From assembly GCA_964348185.1 (NCBI GenBank), contig CAYGBW010000002.1, positions 1 to 18,587 of the forward strand: a DNA stretch of 18,587 bases. Reading direction: 5' to 3'. The stretch's first letter is position 1, and every line of letters begins with the position of its first letter. Positions 6,462 through 14,387 of this stretch are shown here, in pieces. Position numbers and translations under genes: made by a program. A model generated the notes under the pieces. It made no database searches. It was given only the letters and a program-made list of their open reading frames with translations, and was not told the origin of the DNA. The DNA comes from CAYGBW01 sp964348185. GTDB taxonomy: Bacteria; Desulfobacterota; BSN033; WVXP01.

Positions 6462-7064
6462 ATGGGAAAGGTGCAGGAAATAACCGTTTGGGCGGCAGGG
6501 GTTACTCAGGACAAAGAAGCCCGCGACGTCGCACAGTGTCTGGCGGCTGCTGCTGCCAAGGAAGGAAAGTTCGTTCAGGCTTTTGATAACTATGTCGATC
6601 TACCGGATCGGGTGAATGTCCCCGTGAGGAAATACGCCAGGATCAGTGATTCGGAAATCGAGGAAAAATACCTCTACGAGAATTACAATCCAGAGATCGT
6701 TATCCTGGTGGAGCCCACGCTGGTCAAAGGTGTCGATGTTTTGAACGGCATGAAAGCGGGATGTCTCATTCTCAACACAGACCGCAGCCCGGAAGAAATC
6801 CTCAAATTCATCCCCGACAAAGGGCCCCTGAAGAAGATTGCCTGCGTCGATGGGACGAGAATCTGTCCCAAGGCGCTGATCGACTTTTCCGGATCTGAAG
6901 GGGCAGCCGATGCGGTTGGCATTGGCGTGGGGCTGGGAGCCGTCCTGGCTGGCGCGGCGGCCAAGGTCTCCGGGTGTGTGAGGATTGATTCATTAATGGC
7001 AGAAGTACGCAACTCAGAGGCGGCAAAAAGAGGGTTTGACGAAGTGGTAATCAGGGAACTCTAG
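6462..7064 (+). CDS. 2-oxoacid (probably oxalate):ferredoxin oxidoreductase, gamma subunit
   Basis: A 200-residue protein of the PorC/gamma (domain III) family. It is recognisable from KEGKFVQAFDNYVDLPDRVNVPVRKYARIS, from PEIVILVEPTLVKGVDVLNGMKAGCLILNTDRSPEEI and from the C-terminal GIGVGLGAVLAG segment. ATG 6462 is chosen because AAGGAGG lies 9 bases upstream. The glycine-rich GRGGQG loop near the N-terminus of CoA-dependent family members is missing; at that place the protein reads VWAAGVTQDKEARD. That loop is associated with CoA in relatives, so its loss fits the CoA-independent chemistry of oxalate oxidoreductase. The delta gene follows after 28 bases. In Moorella OOR the gamma and delta parts are fused, as I recall; here they are separate genes totalling 314 residues. 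Confidence 0.85.
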   Translation: MGKVQEITVWAAGVTQDKEARDVAQCLAAAAAKEGKFVQAFDNYVDLPDRVNVPVRKYARISDSEIEEKYLYENYNPEIVILVEPTLVKGVDVLNGMKAGCLILNTDRSPEEILKFIPDKGPLKKIACVDGTRICPKALIDFSGSEGAADAVGIGVGLGAVLAGAAAKVSGCVRIDSLMAEVRNSEAAKRGFDEVVIREL

Positions 7065-7092
7065 GACAATTTGGTGAAAGGAGTTGTCAAGG

Positions 7093-7437
7093 ATGAAAAC
7101 GTATATCTACACGGTCAAAATCCCCAAAGAGAAACTCCTGCCGGAAGCGGGAATCGTCAAGTCCCCTTCACCGAGTGGTGAACAGGAAGGCATGGTGACC
7201 GGATGCTGGAGAGCTCTTCGCTCAATTATTGATAAGGAAAAATGCACCAAGTGCAAGACCTGTTGGATTTCCTGCCCAGACGAGTGTATCAAGGCGACGG
7301 ATGAAGAAATGACGATCGATCTAAAATACTGCAAAGGCTGCGGCATCTGTGCGAATGTCTGTCCGGTGGGCGCCATCGAGAGAAGACCTGAACTCGACTT
7401 TGAAGGGGGTGTGGTCCGACTGGAGAAGCTGTTCTGA
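7093..7437 (+). CDS. 2-oxoacid (probably oxalate):ferredoxin oxidoreductase, delta subunit (2[4Fe-4S] ferredoxin-like)
   Basis: A 114-residue iron-sulfur protein with two complete cluster motifs, Cys51-Cys54-Cys57-Cys61-Pro and Cys80-Cys83-Cys86-Cys90-Pro. It carries electrons from the thiamine site to external ferredoxin. The N-terminal part (YIYTVKIPKEKLLPEAGIV, then TGCWRALRSIID) is the usual PorD lead-in. ATG 7093 is chosen because AAGGAG ends about 10 bases upstream; the in-frame TTG at 7084 would be too close to it. It is co-transcribed with the gamma gene before it and the alpha gene 23 bases after it. Confidence 0.92.
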   Translation: MKTYIYTVKIPKEKLLPEAGIVKSPSPSGEQEGMVTGCWRALRSIIDKEKCTKCKTCWISCPDECIKATDEEMTIDLKYCKGCGICANVCPVGAIERRPELDFEGGVVRLEKLF

Positions 7438-7460
7438 GAACACGGGGAGGTGAAATAGAG

Positions 7461-8648
7461 ATGGGAACCAAGAGATTTCTGACAGGATTAAGCGCGGCGG
7501 CAACAGCCGTCAAAATGGCCGATGTTGATGTGATCACATCATTCCCGATTCGTCCCTATACCGGGGTGATGATGCAACTCTCCCAAATGGTGGCAAATGG
7601 TGATCTCGATGCAGAATTCATTCATGCAGATGGAGAGCACGCCCAGTTATCCATCTGTCACGGTGCTTCCGCAGCCGGGGCGCGGACGTTTACGGGCAGT
7701 TCCGGTGTTGGGGTCACCTATGCCTTTGAAACCTATTCCCCGATTTCTGGGGGACGGTGTCCTGTCCAAATGCTCATCGCCGATCGAACGCTGGATCCCC
7801 CCGGGGACTTTGGTTCCGAGCACACCGACGCCCTCGGCTGCCGTGACCAGGGATGGATCATGGGTTGGGCAGAAACCCCCCAAGAGGCGTTTGATAACAC
7901 GCTGATTTATTACCGAGTTGGGGAAGACCCTCGGGTGAGATTACCCCAGTTCAACTGCCATGATGGCTACTTTGTCAGTCACATCCCGGGTGAGGTCGAA
8001 ATTCCCGACCAGTCCCAGGTGGATGAATTCCTTCCACCCTACCAGCCGGTCCACCCCCTCGACCCCGAACATCCGGTGGGGCACGGGCCACAGATTTTCC
8101 CTGATCAGGGGCCCGCTCTGGAGGCTATGCGATTCAACGCCATGATGGCGGCTGTGCCCGTCATCGAGGAAGCCATTGAGGACTTCGGCAGAATCTTTGG
8201 CAGAAGGTATTCGCCCTTTGTGGAGGAGTATGCGACCGACGATGCGGACCTTGTTTTTTTCATCAATGGCGCCCATGCCCATACGGCGCGATATGCCATC
8301 AAACATTTGCGCGCCAAAGGGTTGAAGGTCGGACTGGTGAAGATTCGGTTTATCCGTCCATGGCACACCGATGACGTCATGGAGAGCCTCTCCAAATTCA
8401 AGGCCATCGGCGTCATTGAGACGAACAGCTCCTTTGGTATCGCCCGGGGTGGAGGGATTCTCGGCCCAGAGGTCGCTGCGTCCCTTTACGATGCGCCCCA
8501 GAGGCCCGTGCTCGCCTCTTTCATGGCCGGCCTCGGTGGAGAACCGATCACTTTGGAAGACTTCTACTTCATGGCCGAAAAGCTTCAGAAGATCGCCGAA
8601 TCTGGACAAATCGAAAAACCCGTGTACTGGCTTGGCTTTGAAGAATGA
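7461..8648 (+). CDS. Oxalate oxidoreductase-like 2-oxoacid:ferredoxin oxidoreductase, alpha subunit
   Basis: A 395-residue PorA-type subunit that forms the thiamine active site with beta. GGAGGTGA precedes ATG 7461. Family landmarks are SEH-like DGEH (Glu59, the likely thiamine-activating acid), HGASAAGARTFTGSSGVGV (67-85) and QVDEFLPPYQP. Substrate-site residues are unlike pyruvate enzymes: the YPITP motif reads FPIRPY (28-33) with Arg31 in place of the substrate-binding Thr, and the 105-118 loop reads LIADRTLDPPGDFG with Arg109 and Asp112. From memory, Arg31, Arg109 and Asp112 of the alpha chain are the active-site residues of Moorella thermoacetica oxalate oxidoreductase, which binds the oxalate dianion and moves Asp112 on a switch loop. 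Predicted reaction: oxalate + 2 oxidised ferredoxin to 2 CO2 + 2 reduced ferredoxin, without CoA. Another small dicarboxylate-like 2-oxoacid cannot be excluded. Confidence 0.85.
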   Translation: MGTKRFLTGLSAAATAVKMADVDVITSFPIRPYTGVMMQLSQMVANGDLDAEFIHADGEHAQLSICHGASAAGARTFTGSSGVGVTYAFETYSPISGGRCPVQMLIADRTLDPPGDFGSEHTDALGCRDQGWIMGWAETPQEAFDNTLIYYRVGEDPRVRLPQFNCHDGYFVSHIPGEVEIPDQSQVDEFLPPYQPVHPLDPEHPVGHGPQIFPDQGPALEAMRFNAMMAAVPVIEEAIEDFGRIFGRRYSPFVEEYATDDADLVFFINGAHAHTARYAIKHLRAKGLKVGLVKIRFIRPWHTDDVMESLSKFKAIGVIETNSSFGIARGGGILGPEVAASLYDAPQRPVLASFMAGLGGEPITLEDFYFMAEKLQKIAESGQIEKPVYWLGFEE

Positions 8649-8687
8649 ACGCGTTGGAAGGCAACGCTATCGATAAGGAGGAGTTAG

Positions 8688-9659
8688 ATGGAGACGCAAA
8701 TGGTGGAAAAACCCAAGCTCGATCGGATCCGATCCCGGCAGAAAGCCCCGGCAGAAGAGTATTATGTCTCAGGACACCGAACGTGTGCAGGTTGTGGCCC
8801 TGCGATCAACTATCGGTTGGTTGCAAAGGCGGCGGGGAAAAACACGATCTTTGTTGGCCCCACGGGGTGCATGTATGTGGCGAACACGAGTTATCTCTGT
8901 GTGCCCTTTGCCGTTCCCTGGATCCACGCTCAGATCACAAACGGTGGCGGGATCGGCTCTGGAATTTCGGCGGCCTACGAGGCCAGAATCCGGAAGGGAA
9001 AATACAAGGGGGCATTTCCCAACGTCATTGTGATGGCCGGGGACGGCGGGTCTGCGGATATTGGTCTGCAAGCCCTCTCCGGAGCGATGTATCGAAATCA
9101 CGATCTTCTCTTCCTCGCCTATGACAATGAATCCTATGCAAATACGGGAATTCAAGTCTCTCCCACCACCCCTTACGGTGCCAAGACAACGTTTACTCCC
9201 CCTGGACCGATGGTTCCGGAAGGGAAAAAGCTATGGCCAAAGGATCTGGCAAGATTGATTGTTGGCGGTCATCCTGCGGTCAAATACATCGCTACGGCAT
9301 CGATCGGATACCCCGTCGATCTGATGAACAAGGTCAGAAAGGCTCTTAATGTGGAGGGAGCGGCGTTCATGCAAGTTCACGGCCCCTGCCCGAAAGGATG
9401 GGGGTTTCCAGCTAACCAGACGATTGAGCTCGCGAAACTCGCGGTTGAAACGGGGATGTGGACCCTGTGGGAGTTTGAAAACGGAAGGTATACGATCAAC
9501 ATGGAACCGAAGAAACTCAAACCCGTTTCCCAGTACCTGGAGACCCAAGATCGCTTCAACCATTTGACCGCTGAACACAAAGAGAAGATCCAGGAATTCG
9601 TGAATCAGAAACTGGCGACCCTGGGGATCAAGGTACCTGTTGAGGCGGTGACGACGTAG
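8688..9659 (+). CDS. 2-oxoacid (probably oxalate):ferredoxin oxidoreductase, beta subunit (TPP-binding)
   Basis: A 323-residue PorB-type subunit. The thiamine-pyrophosphate/Mg motif is GDGGSAD (118-124) continuing to YDNESYANTG (145-154). The proximal [4Fe-4S] cluster ligands are Cys33 and Cys36 (CAGCG), Cys61 (PTGCMYV) and Cys234 (HGPCPKGW). AAGGAGGAG upstream fixes ATG 8688; the alpha gene ends 39 bases earlier. Relative to classical PorB, the segment WIHAQITNGGGIGSGISAAYEARIRKG and the KTTFTPPGPMVPEGKKLWP stretch look distinctive, but I cannot align them without a database. It is the last gene of the operon and is followed by a strong terminator 24 bases after the stop. Confidence 0.92.
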   Translation: METQMVEKPKLDRIRSRQKAPAEEYYVSGHRTCAGCGPAINYRLVAKAAGKNTIFVGPTGCMYVANTSYLCVPFAVPWIHAQITNGGGIGSGISAAYEARIRKGKYKGAFPNVIVMAGDGGSADIGLQALSGAMYRNHDLLFLAYDNESYANTGIQVSPTTPYGAKTTFTPPGPMVPEGKKLWPKDLARLIVGGHPAVKYIATASIGYPVDLMNKVRKALNVEGAAFMQVHGPCPKGWGFPANQTIELAKLAVETGMWTLWEFENGRYTINMEPKKLKPVSQYLETQDRFNHLTAEHKEKIQEFVNQKLATLGIKVPVEAVTT

Positions 9660-9682
9660 TTTCGCCAAAAAGCATCATGCAA

Positions 9683-9725
9683 AAAAGGGCGGAAGGCTCC
9701 ATGAAAGAGGGTCTTCCGCCCTTTT
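9683..9725 (+). terminator. Rho-independent terminator of the oxidoreductase operon
   Basis: A perfect 13-bp stem, AAAAGGGCGGAAG (9683-9695) with CTTCCGCCCTTTT (9713-9725), encloses a 17-base loop and ends in a T run. It starts 24 bases after the beta-subunit stop. The A run before the stem would let it work on the opposite strand too. Confidence 0.88.
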
Positions 9726-9780
9726 CATATCACAGCGACAGAAATATCGGCGGAGGATCCAAAAGGACTTCCCTTTTTCT

Positions 9781-9857
9781 GTAGGGGCGGGCTTTATGCC
9801 CGCCCGAAAAGCGCTATCAAGAGCGCCGCCACGGGCGGGCATAAAGCCCGCCCCTAC
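9781..9857. repeat. 77-bp palindromic repeat, copy 2 (inverted relative to copy 1)
   Basis: It has the same 26-bp arms as 2785-2861 (here 9781-9806 and 9832-9857) and the same total length. Its 25-bp loop matches the reverse complement of the first copy's loop at most positions, so the two copies are oppositely oriented. They bracket the regulator-ATPase-oxidoreductase block. The following stretch to 10189 contains only the promoter and leader of the next operon. Confidence 0.9.
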
Positions 9858-10031
9858 GCGTAAGGGTTCCTCTTTCTCCAAGAATTATGTGCAAACAGTA
9901 TCCTCGCCACGTGTAGTACATAGCCAGGGTGGACCCCTTTGAAAAGAGAAGAATTCACGGAGCCATTGGGGGTATTGTCCTGCCGAGGGATATTTCCCGG
10001 GATCTCAGACGAATCTCCAGACGATATGCTG

Positions 10032-10061
10032 TTGCACTTGGACCCCACCTATGTATATAAT
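10032..10061 (+). promoter_or_regulatory. Possible promoter of the lysine-catabolism operon
   Basis: A perfect TATAAT (10056-10061) has a weak -35 candidate TTGCAC (10032-10037) 18 bp upstream. It would leave a leader of about 120 bases before the start at 10190. Confidence 0.4.
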
Positions 10062-10148
10062 CCCGTGGCGCGGGTGGCCGTTGCACACGCCTGTCCAGTC
10101 CCGTCCTTGGAAAGGCGAGGAGGGGATGTTCGTGTTCCTCTTTGGGGG

Positions 10149-10189
10149 GGCACAACCAAATGGGAGTGGGATAACGAGGAGGGTGTGCC
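10149..10189 (+). promoter_or_regulatory. Leader hairpin abutting the LKR start codon
   Basis: GGCACAACC (10149-10157) pairs with GGGTGTGCC (10181-10189) at 8 of 9 positions. The 3' arm ends immediately before ATG 10190 and includes part of the GAGGAGGG ribosome site. The fold would mask the site and could regulate translation. It matches no riboswitch class I recognise. Confidence 0.35.
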
Positions 10190-11539
10190 ATGAGGCCCAC
10201 GGTTGGCATTCGACGAGAAGACAAGAGCATCTGGGAGCGCCGCGTTCCGCTGACGCCAGAGGACGCCCGAGACCTCCAGACCCAACACGGTCTGAGGATA
10301 ATCGTCCAAACCTCGGACACCCGCATTTTTGAAGCCAGCGAATACCTTCGGGCAGGCGTCGCGGTGCAAGAGGATATCTCACCGGCTTCGACGATCTTGG
10401 CTGTGAAAGAGATCCCCATGGAGGTCCTTGAGAGGGGTAAGACCTACGTCTTTTTTGCCCATGTCATCAAAGGCCAGCCTTACAACATGCCCATGCTCAA
10501 GCGTATGATGGAGCTGGGCTGCAACCTGATCGACTATGAGAAGGTGACCGACGACAGGGGTAACCGTCTCATCTTCTTCGGGCGACACGCCGGGTTGGCC
10601 GGGACGTTGGATACCCTTTGGGCCTTTGGGCATCGGCTCACCTGGGAGGGAACCCCGAATCCCTTTACCACACTCCAGCAGGCGCACCGTTACAGAGACC
10701 TGGGTGACGCAATCGCGGCCGTGGAGCGGGTGAAAGACCAGATCGAGGCCGTTGGCCTGCCCGAAGCGGTTTCACCCCTGATCCTGGGCATCGCGGGTTA
10801 CGGCAATGTTTCTCGTGGGGTGCAGGAGATCCTGGCCCACCTTCCTACCGTGGAGATCTCTCCGGACGAGGTCGCTCATGTGGCAGAAGCCAAGGATGCC
10901 TCCCGGAACGTCCTTTACAAAGCCGTCTTCAAAGAAGAGCATATGGTGGAGCCGACTTTGTCCGACCAGAGATTTGAGCTTCAGGACTACTACGACCATC
11001 CGGAAAAGTACCGCTCCAAATTTGAGTCTTACCTGCCCCACCTCTCTATCCTGGTCAATGCCATCTACTGGGAGGGACGGTACCCCCGGCTGGTCACCAA
11101 GGACTATGTCAAGCGAGCCTACGGGGGGGATCGATCTCCCCGGCTCAAGGTGATTGGCGACATCAGTTGCGACGTTGAGGGTGCGGTCGAGGTCACGGTC
11201 AAGGCCACCGAACCGGGCGACCCGATCTTCGTGTATGATCCTGAAACGGGCGAAGCCAGAGACGGGTTGGAAGGCCGGGGGCCGGTCATCATGGCCGTGG
11301 ACATTCTGCCGAGCGAGTTACCCCGGGAAGCTTCAATTGACTTCAGCCGGGTGCTCAAAGGTTACGTCGCGGCGGCTGCCAAAGCCGACTTCTCCGTTCC
11401 CTTTGACCAACTCAATCTGCCTCCGGAGGTCAAGCGGGCCGTGATTCTTCATCAGGGTCGGCTCACCCCTGGATTCCGTTATCTGGAGCGATTCTTGGCC
11501 CAACTCCCCAACAACGGGCCACAGGGAGGAAGACAATGA
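10190..11539 (+). CDS. Lysine-ketoglutarate reductase (saccharopine-forming, AASS N-terminal half)
   Basis: A 449-residue protein matching the LKR half of the eukaryotic bifunctional alpha-aminoadipic semialdehyde synthase. The start TVGIRREDKSIWERRVPLTP is the AlaDh/PNT-type N-terminal signature of LKR. The nucleotide-binding loop is GIAGYGNVS (200-208). Later hallmarks are ILVNAIYWEGRYPRLVT, GDISCDVEGAVEVTVKAT and PIFVYDPETGE. It condenses lysine with 2-oxoglutarate using NAD(P)H to give saccharopine in the cytosol. The ribosome site is GAGGAGG just before ATG 10190. Its TGA overlaps the ATG of the SDH gene (ATGA), so the two halves fused in animals are translationally coupled here as separate chains. 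Confidence 0.9.
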   Translation: MRPTVGIRREDKSIWERRVPLTPEDARDLQTQHGLRIIVQTSDTRIFEASEYLRAGVAVQEDISPASTILAVKEIPMEVLERGKTYVFFAHVIKGQPYNMPMLKRMMELGCNLIDYEKVTDDRGNRLIFFGRHAGLAGTLDTLWAFGHRLTWEGTPNPFTTLQQAHRYRDLGDAIAAVERVKDQIEAVGLPEAVSPLILGIAGYGNVSRGVQEILAHLPTVEISPDEVAHVAEAKDASRNVLYKAVFKEEHMVEPTLSDQRFELQDYYDHPEKYRSKFESYLPHLSILVNAIYWEGRYPRLVTKDYVKRAYGGDRSPRLKVIGDISCDVEGAVEVTVKATEPGDPIFVYDPETGEARDGLEGRGPVIMAVDILPSELPREASIDFSRVLKGYVAAAAKADFSVPFDQLNLPPEVKRAVILHQGRLTPGFRYLERFLAQLPNNGPQGGRQ

Positions 11540-12858
11540 AAAAAGCCCTCGTTCTCGGCGCGGGTCTCGTTACGCGCCCCCACGTCGATTATCTGCTGAA
11601 GGTTCCCGAATTTCACGTGACCGTTGCCAGCCGGACCCTGAGCAAAGCCCAGGCGCTCATCGGCGACAAGGCCAATGGCACGGCCCTGCAATTGGACGTC
11701 AGTGACGAGGCCAAACTCCGGGATTTGATCGCCCAGTCAGACCTGGCTGTCAGTATGCTCCCCTATGTCTATCACCCCCTTGTCGCTCGATACTGTATCG
11801 AACTGAAAAAAGACATGTTGACCACCTCCTACGTGAGCGACACCATGCGGGAGCTGGACGGTCCGGCCAAAGAAGCGGGGGTGATCATCATGAACGAGAT
11901 CGGCGTCGATCCCGGCACGGACCACATGTCGGCCATCCAGGTCATCCACCGTGTGTGGAAGCAGGGCGGCGAGGTGGTGAGCTTTACGTCTTACTGCGGT
12001 GGCCTGCCTGCACCGGAGGCCAACACCAATCCTCTGGGTTACAAATTCTCGTGGAGCCCCCGTGGCGTCATACTGGCGGGGAAGAACGCGGCCCGGTGGC
12101 GGGAGGAGGGCAAGGAGAAGTACGTTCCTGGCGAGGAGCTCTTTGACCACCGTTGGCCGGTCCCCATTGAGGGACTCGGTGAGCTTGAAGGCTACCCCAA
12201 TCGCGACAGCCTCCCCTATGCCGAGATTTACGGCATTCCCGAGGCCAAGACCATCTTCCGGGGTACCCTGCGCTACGTTGGCTGGTGTGAGACGCTCCGC
12301 AAGCTGGTGGCTGCTGGCTGGTTGAGCGAAGAGCCCACAGACCTCAAAGGCCTCACCTTCAATCAGCTCACCGCCAAACTCCTCGGTGCTCCGGGTGGTG
12401 ATGGGCGCAGGGAAACGATGAGCCGTCTGGACGTGGTAGAGGACTCGTACGCCTTCAAGAACTTTGAATGGCTGGGCCTGTTTTCCCATGACCCCCTGCC
12501 CGTGACGGAAGGGTCACCCCTAGACGTGATCGTGGCCCGTATGTTGGCCAAAATGAAATACACCGAAGGCGAGCGCGACATGCTCGTCATGCAGCACGAA
12601 TTTATTGCCGAGTATCCCGACCGCCGGGAGAAAATCACCTCGACCCTGATCGATTACGGCATCCCGGGGGGCGATACCTCCATGTCGCGGACCGTCGGTC
12701 TACCGGCTGCCATTGCCGTGAGGATGATCTTGCAAGGGCAGGTAAAGCTCACGGGCGTCCATCGCCCTGTCATGCCCGAGGTCTACGAGCCTGTTTTGGC
12801 TGAGTTACAGGAACTGGGCATCGGTTTCACAGAGAGGGTCGAACCTCTGACCGCCTGA
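11536..12858 (+). CDS. Saccharopine dehydrogenase, glutamate-forming (AASS C-terminal half)
   Basis: A 440-residue protein of the saccharopine dehydrogenase family. It has an N-terminal Rossmann fold (VLGAGLVTRPHVDYLLK), DLAVSMLPYVYHPLVARYCIE, the strongly conserved NEIGVDPGTDHMSAIQVI and SYCGGLPAPEANTNPLGYKFSWSPRG, and the C-terminal MSRTVGLPAAIAVRMIL. It oxidises saccharopine to glutamate and 2-aminoadipate-6-semialdehyde with NAD(P)+. GGGAGGAAG lies just upstream of ATG 11536, within the LKR gene. With LKR it makes the first two steps of the saccharopine route of lysine breakdown. No aminoadipate-semialdehyde dehydrogenase is present in the window. Confidence 0.93.
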   Translation: MKKALVLGAGLVTRPHVDYLLKVPEFHVTVASRTLSKAQALIGDKANGTALQLDVSDEAKLRDLIAQSDLAVSMLPYVYHPLVARYCIELKKDMLTTSYVSDTMRELDGPAKEAGVIIMNEIGVDPGTDHMSAIQVIHRVWKQGGEVVSFTSYCGGLPAPEANTNPLGYKFSWSPRGVILAGKNAARWREEGKEKYVPGEELFDHRWPVPIEGLGELEGYPNRDSLPYAEIYGIPEAKTIFRGTLRYVGWCETLRKLVAAGWLSEEPTDLKGLTFNQLTAKLLGAPGGDGRRETMSRLDVVEDSYAFKNFEWLGLFSHDPLPVTEGSPLDVIVARMLAKMKYTEGERDMLVMQHEFIAEYPDRREKITSTLIDYGIPGGDTSMSRTVGLPAAIAVRMILQGQVKLTGVHRPVMPEVYEPVLAELQELGIGFTERVEPLTA

Positions 12859-12926
12859 GATCGGACAGGACCGGGGCCTGATGGGTAATAAGAGGGCAAC
12901 GAACAGGGCGACAGGGAGTGGGTTCG

Positions 12927-13784
12927 ATGAAGGTTTACTGGGATTATGATCTAGACGGAATCGACAAGCAGTACGACATTGGTGCGACCGTGCCGGATCT
13001 GGACGTGTACATCCAGAGCTATGCAAACGTCAGCGCGCGAGCGAGGGAGAGATTTGCAGGGAGGCTCGATCTTCACTACGGGCCGACGCGGGAAGAGGTT
13101 CTCGACGTCTTTCCTGCCGACAGGTCCGGTGCCCCCATCCATCTGTTCATCCATGGCGGGTACTGGAGGAGACTCAGCAAGGACGAATCCTGCTTTATGG
13201 TTGAAACGTTCGTTCCAGCGGGTGCGACGGTCGTCGCCGTCAACTATGCGCTGGCACCGAAGGTGTCGATTGACGAGATCGTCCGCCAAAATCGGGCGGC
13301 GATTGTCTGGGTCTACCGCCATGCCCGGGACTTCGGGTCCGATCCCGAAGGGATTTACATCTCCGGTCATTCCGCGGGCGGGCATCTGGTCGGGATGCTG
13401 CTGGCCACAGACTGGGAGGGCGACTACGGCCTTGCTGCAAACCTCATCAAGGGAGCCTGCACCATCAGCGGTATCTTCGACCTCGAACCCCTCCGCTTCA
13501 CCCGCATCAACGCGTGGGCCCAGCTCGATGTGGCGGCTGTGCTTCGGAACAGCCCCATCCTTCACCTGCCGGAGACGGGTTGCCCGTTGATCGTATCCTA
13601 TGGTGGGCTGGAAACAGACGAGTTCAAGCGCCAGTCCGATGCGTATGCCGCCTCATGGACGGCCAGGGGTTTTCCCTGCCGCAAGGTTGACATGCCCAAC
13701 TTCAACCACTTCTCCGTGGTCGAGGAGTTGAACAATCCCAAGAGTCCCTTGACCCGCGCAGTGTTCGAACAGATGTCCCTGTGA
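12927..13784 (+). CDS. Alpha/beta hydrolase, kynurenine formamidase-like
   Basis: A 285-residue hydrolase with an oxyanion-hole motif HGGYW (76-80), nucleophile elbow GHSAGG (Ser149), a probable catalytic Asp231 in ETDEFKRQS and His261 in NFNHFSV. This set and the length match arylformamidases that open N-formylkynurenine, and related carboxylesterases. ATG 12927 is preferred to GTG 12918 because GGGAG is spaced 8 bases before it. The gene follows the saccharopine dehydrogenase gene by 68 bases on the same strand with no terminator between, so it probably belongs to the same operon. Its substrate may be a formylated or amidated amino-acid intermediate. A tryptophan route is not otherwise represented here, so the exact activity is open. 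Confidence 0.82.
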   Translation: MKVYWDYDLDGIDKQYDIGATVPDLDVYIQSYANVSARARERFAGRLDLHYGPTREEVLDVFPADRSGAPIHLFIHGGYWRRLSKDESCFMVETFVPAGATVVAVNYALAPKVSIDEIVRQNRAAIVWVYRHARDFGSDPEGIYISGHSAGGHLVGMLLATDWEGDYGLAANLIKGACTISGIFDLEPLRFTRINAWAQLDVAAVLRNSPILHLPETGCPLIVSYGGLETDEFKRQSDAYAASWTARGFPCRKVDMPNFNHFSVVEELNNPKSPLTRAVFEQMSL

Positions 13785-14387
13785 AGGGAAATGCTGCCCG
13801 ACCGAGTGATTTGCCAGGACCCATATTCGCTGAATGGGATATCCGATATTTCTGAGGCCGCGCCAATCTGATTCGGATGAGGAACAGCCTGCCAACTCCT
13901 AAGATCCCAGAGTTTCCTAAACTTCTCGCCCCATTCCACGGACCGGTTACCAAGCTCCTTTGACCGGTCATTCGCACCCTTTCTGGAGATGAATCTGGGT
14001 GAAGGAGAAAGAGAACCTCGGCAAGGAGAGGTTGACCAGGGGTTCCATCAATCTCCTTCTCTATTCTGCCACAACAGAGGAGACCGGACAGTCTGGCTGG
14101 CCTCGTCTCTTGAGTTCCTGGGGGCCAAAGTCTCTTTTAGGGAAAAGGAGAAGGGATCTAGAACAGAAAAGCCGGGCAGTCCCCCGCAAGGAACAAAATC
14201 TGGCGATCCCTGGCGCACCCCCATTTCTTAAGTTGAGAAACCGTGACCGATCTGGCTAAAGGTATGGAAATCGTATCCGAAGGTTTTGGACGGTCGGACA
14301 ACGGAGATACAAAGCAAGTATTGCAAGCCGATATGAGGTCGAACAGTCCGCACGACTGCTCATTCTTAGCGGCTGGTTCTCCATGGC
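13785..14387. other. Gene-free interval between convergent genes
   Basis: About 600 bases between two convergent operons. Short open frames occur on both strands, but none has a ribosome site, a recognisable motif or conserved-looking composition. The only structure I found is a 7-bp dyad GACCGGT/ACCGGTC (13941-13947 and 13963-13969) with a 15-base loop and no T run, so it is a weak terminator candidate. Confidence 0.6.

Noticed and set aside
6462..9659. Plain pyruvate:ferredoxin oxidoreductase annotation
   Set aside because: The substrate-site Thr is replaced by Arg31, the following loop carries Arg109 and Asp112, and the gamma GRGGQG is absent; oxalate oxidoreductase explains all three.
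13941..13969. Terminator hairpin GACCGGT/ACCGGTC
   Set aside because: Short stem, long loop and no T run on either side; too weak to call.
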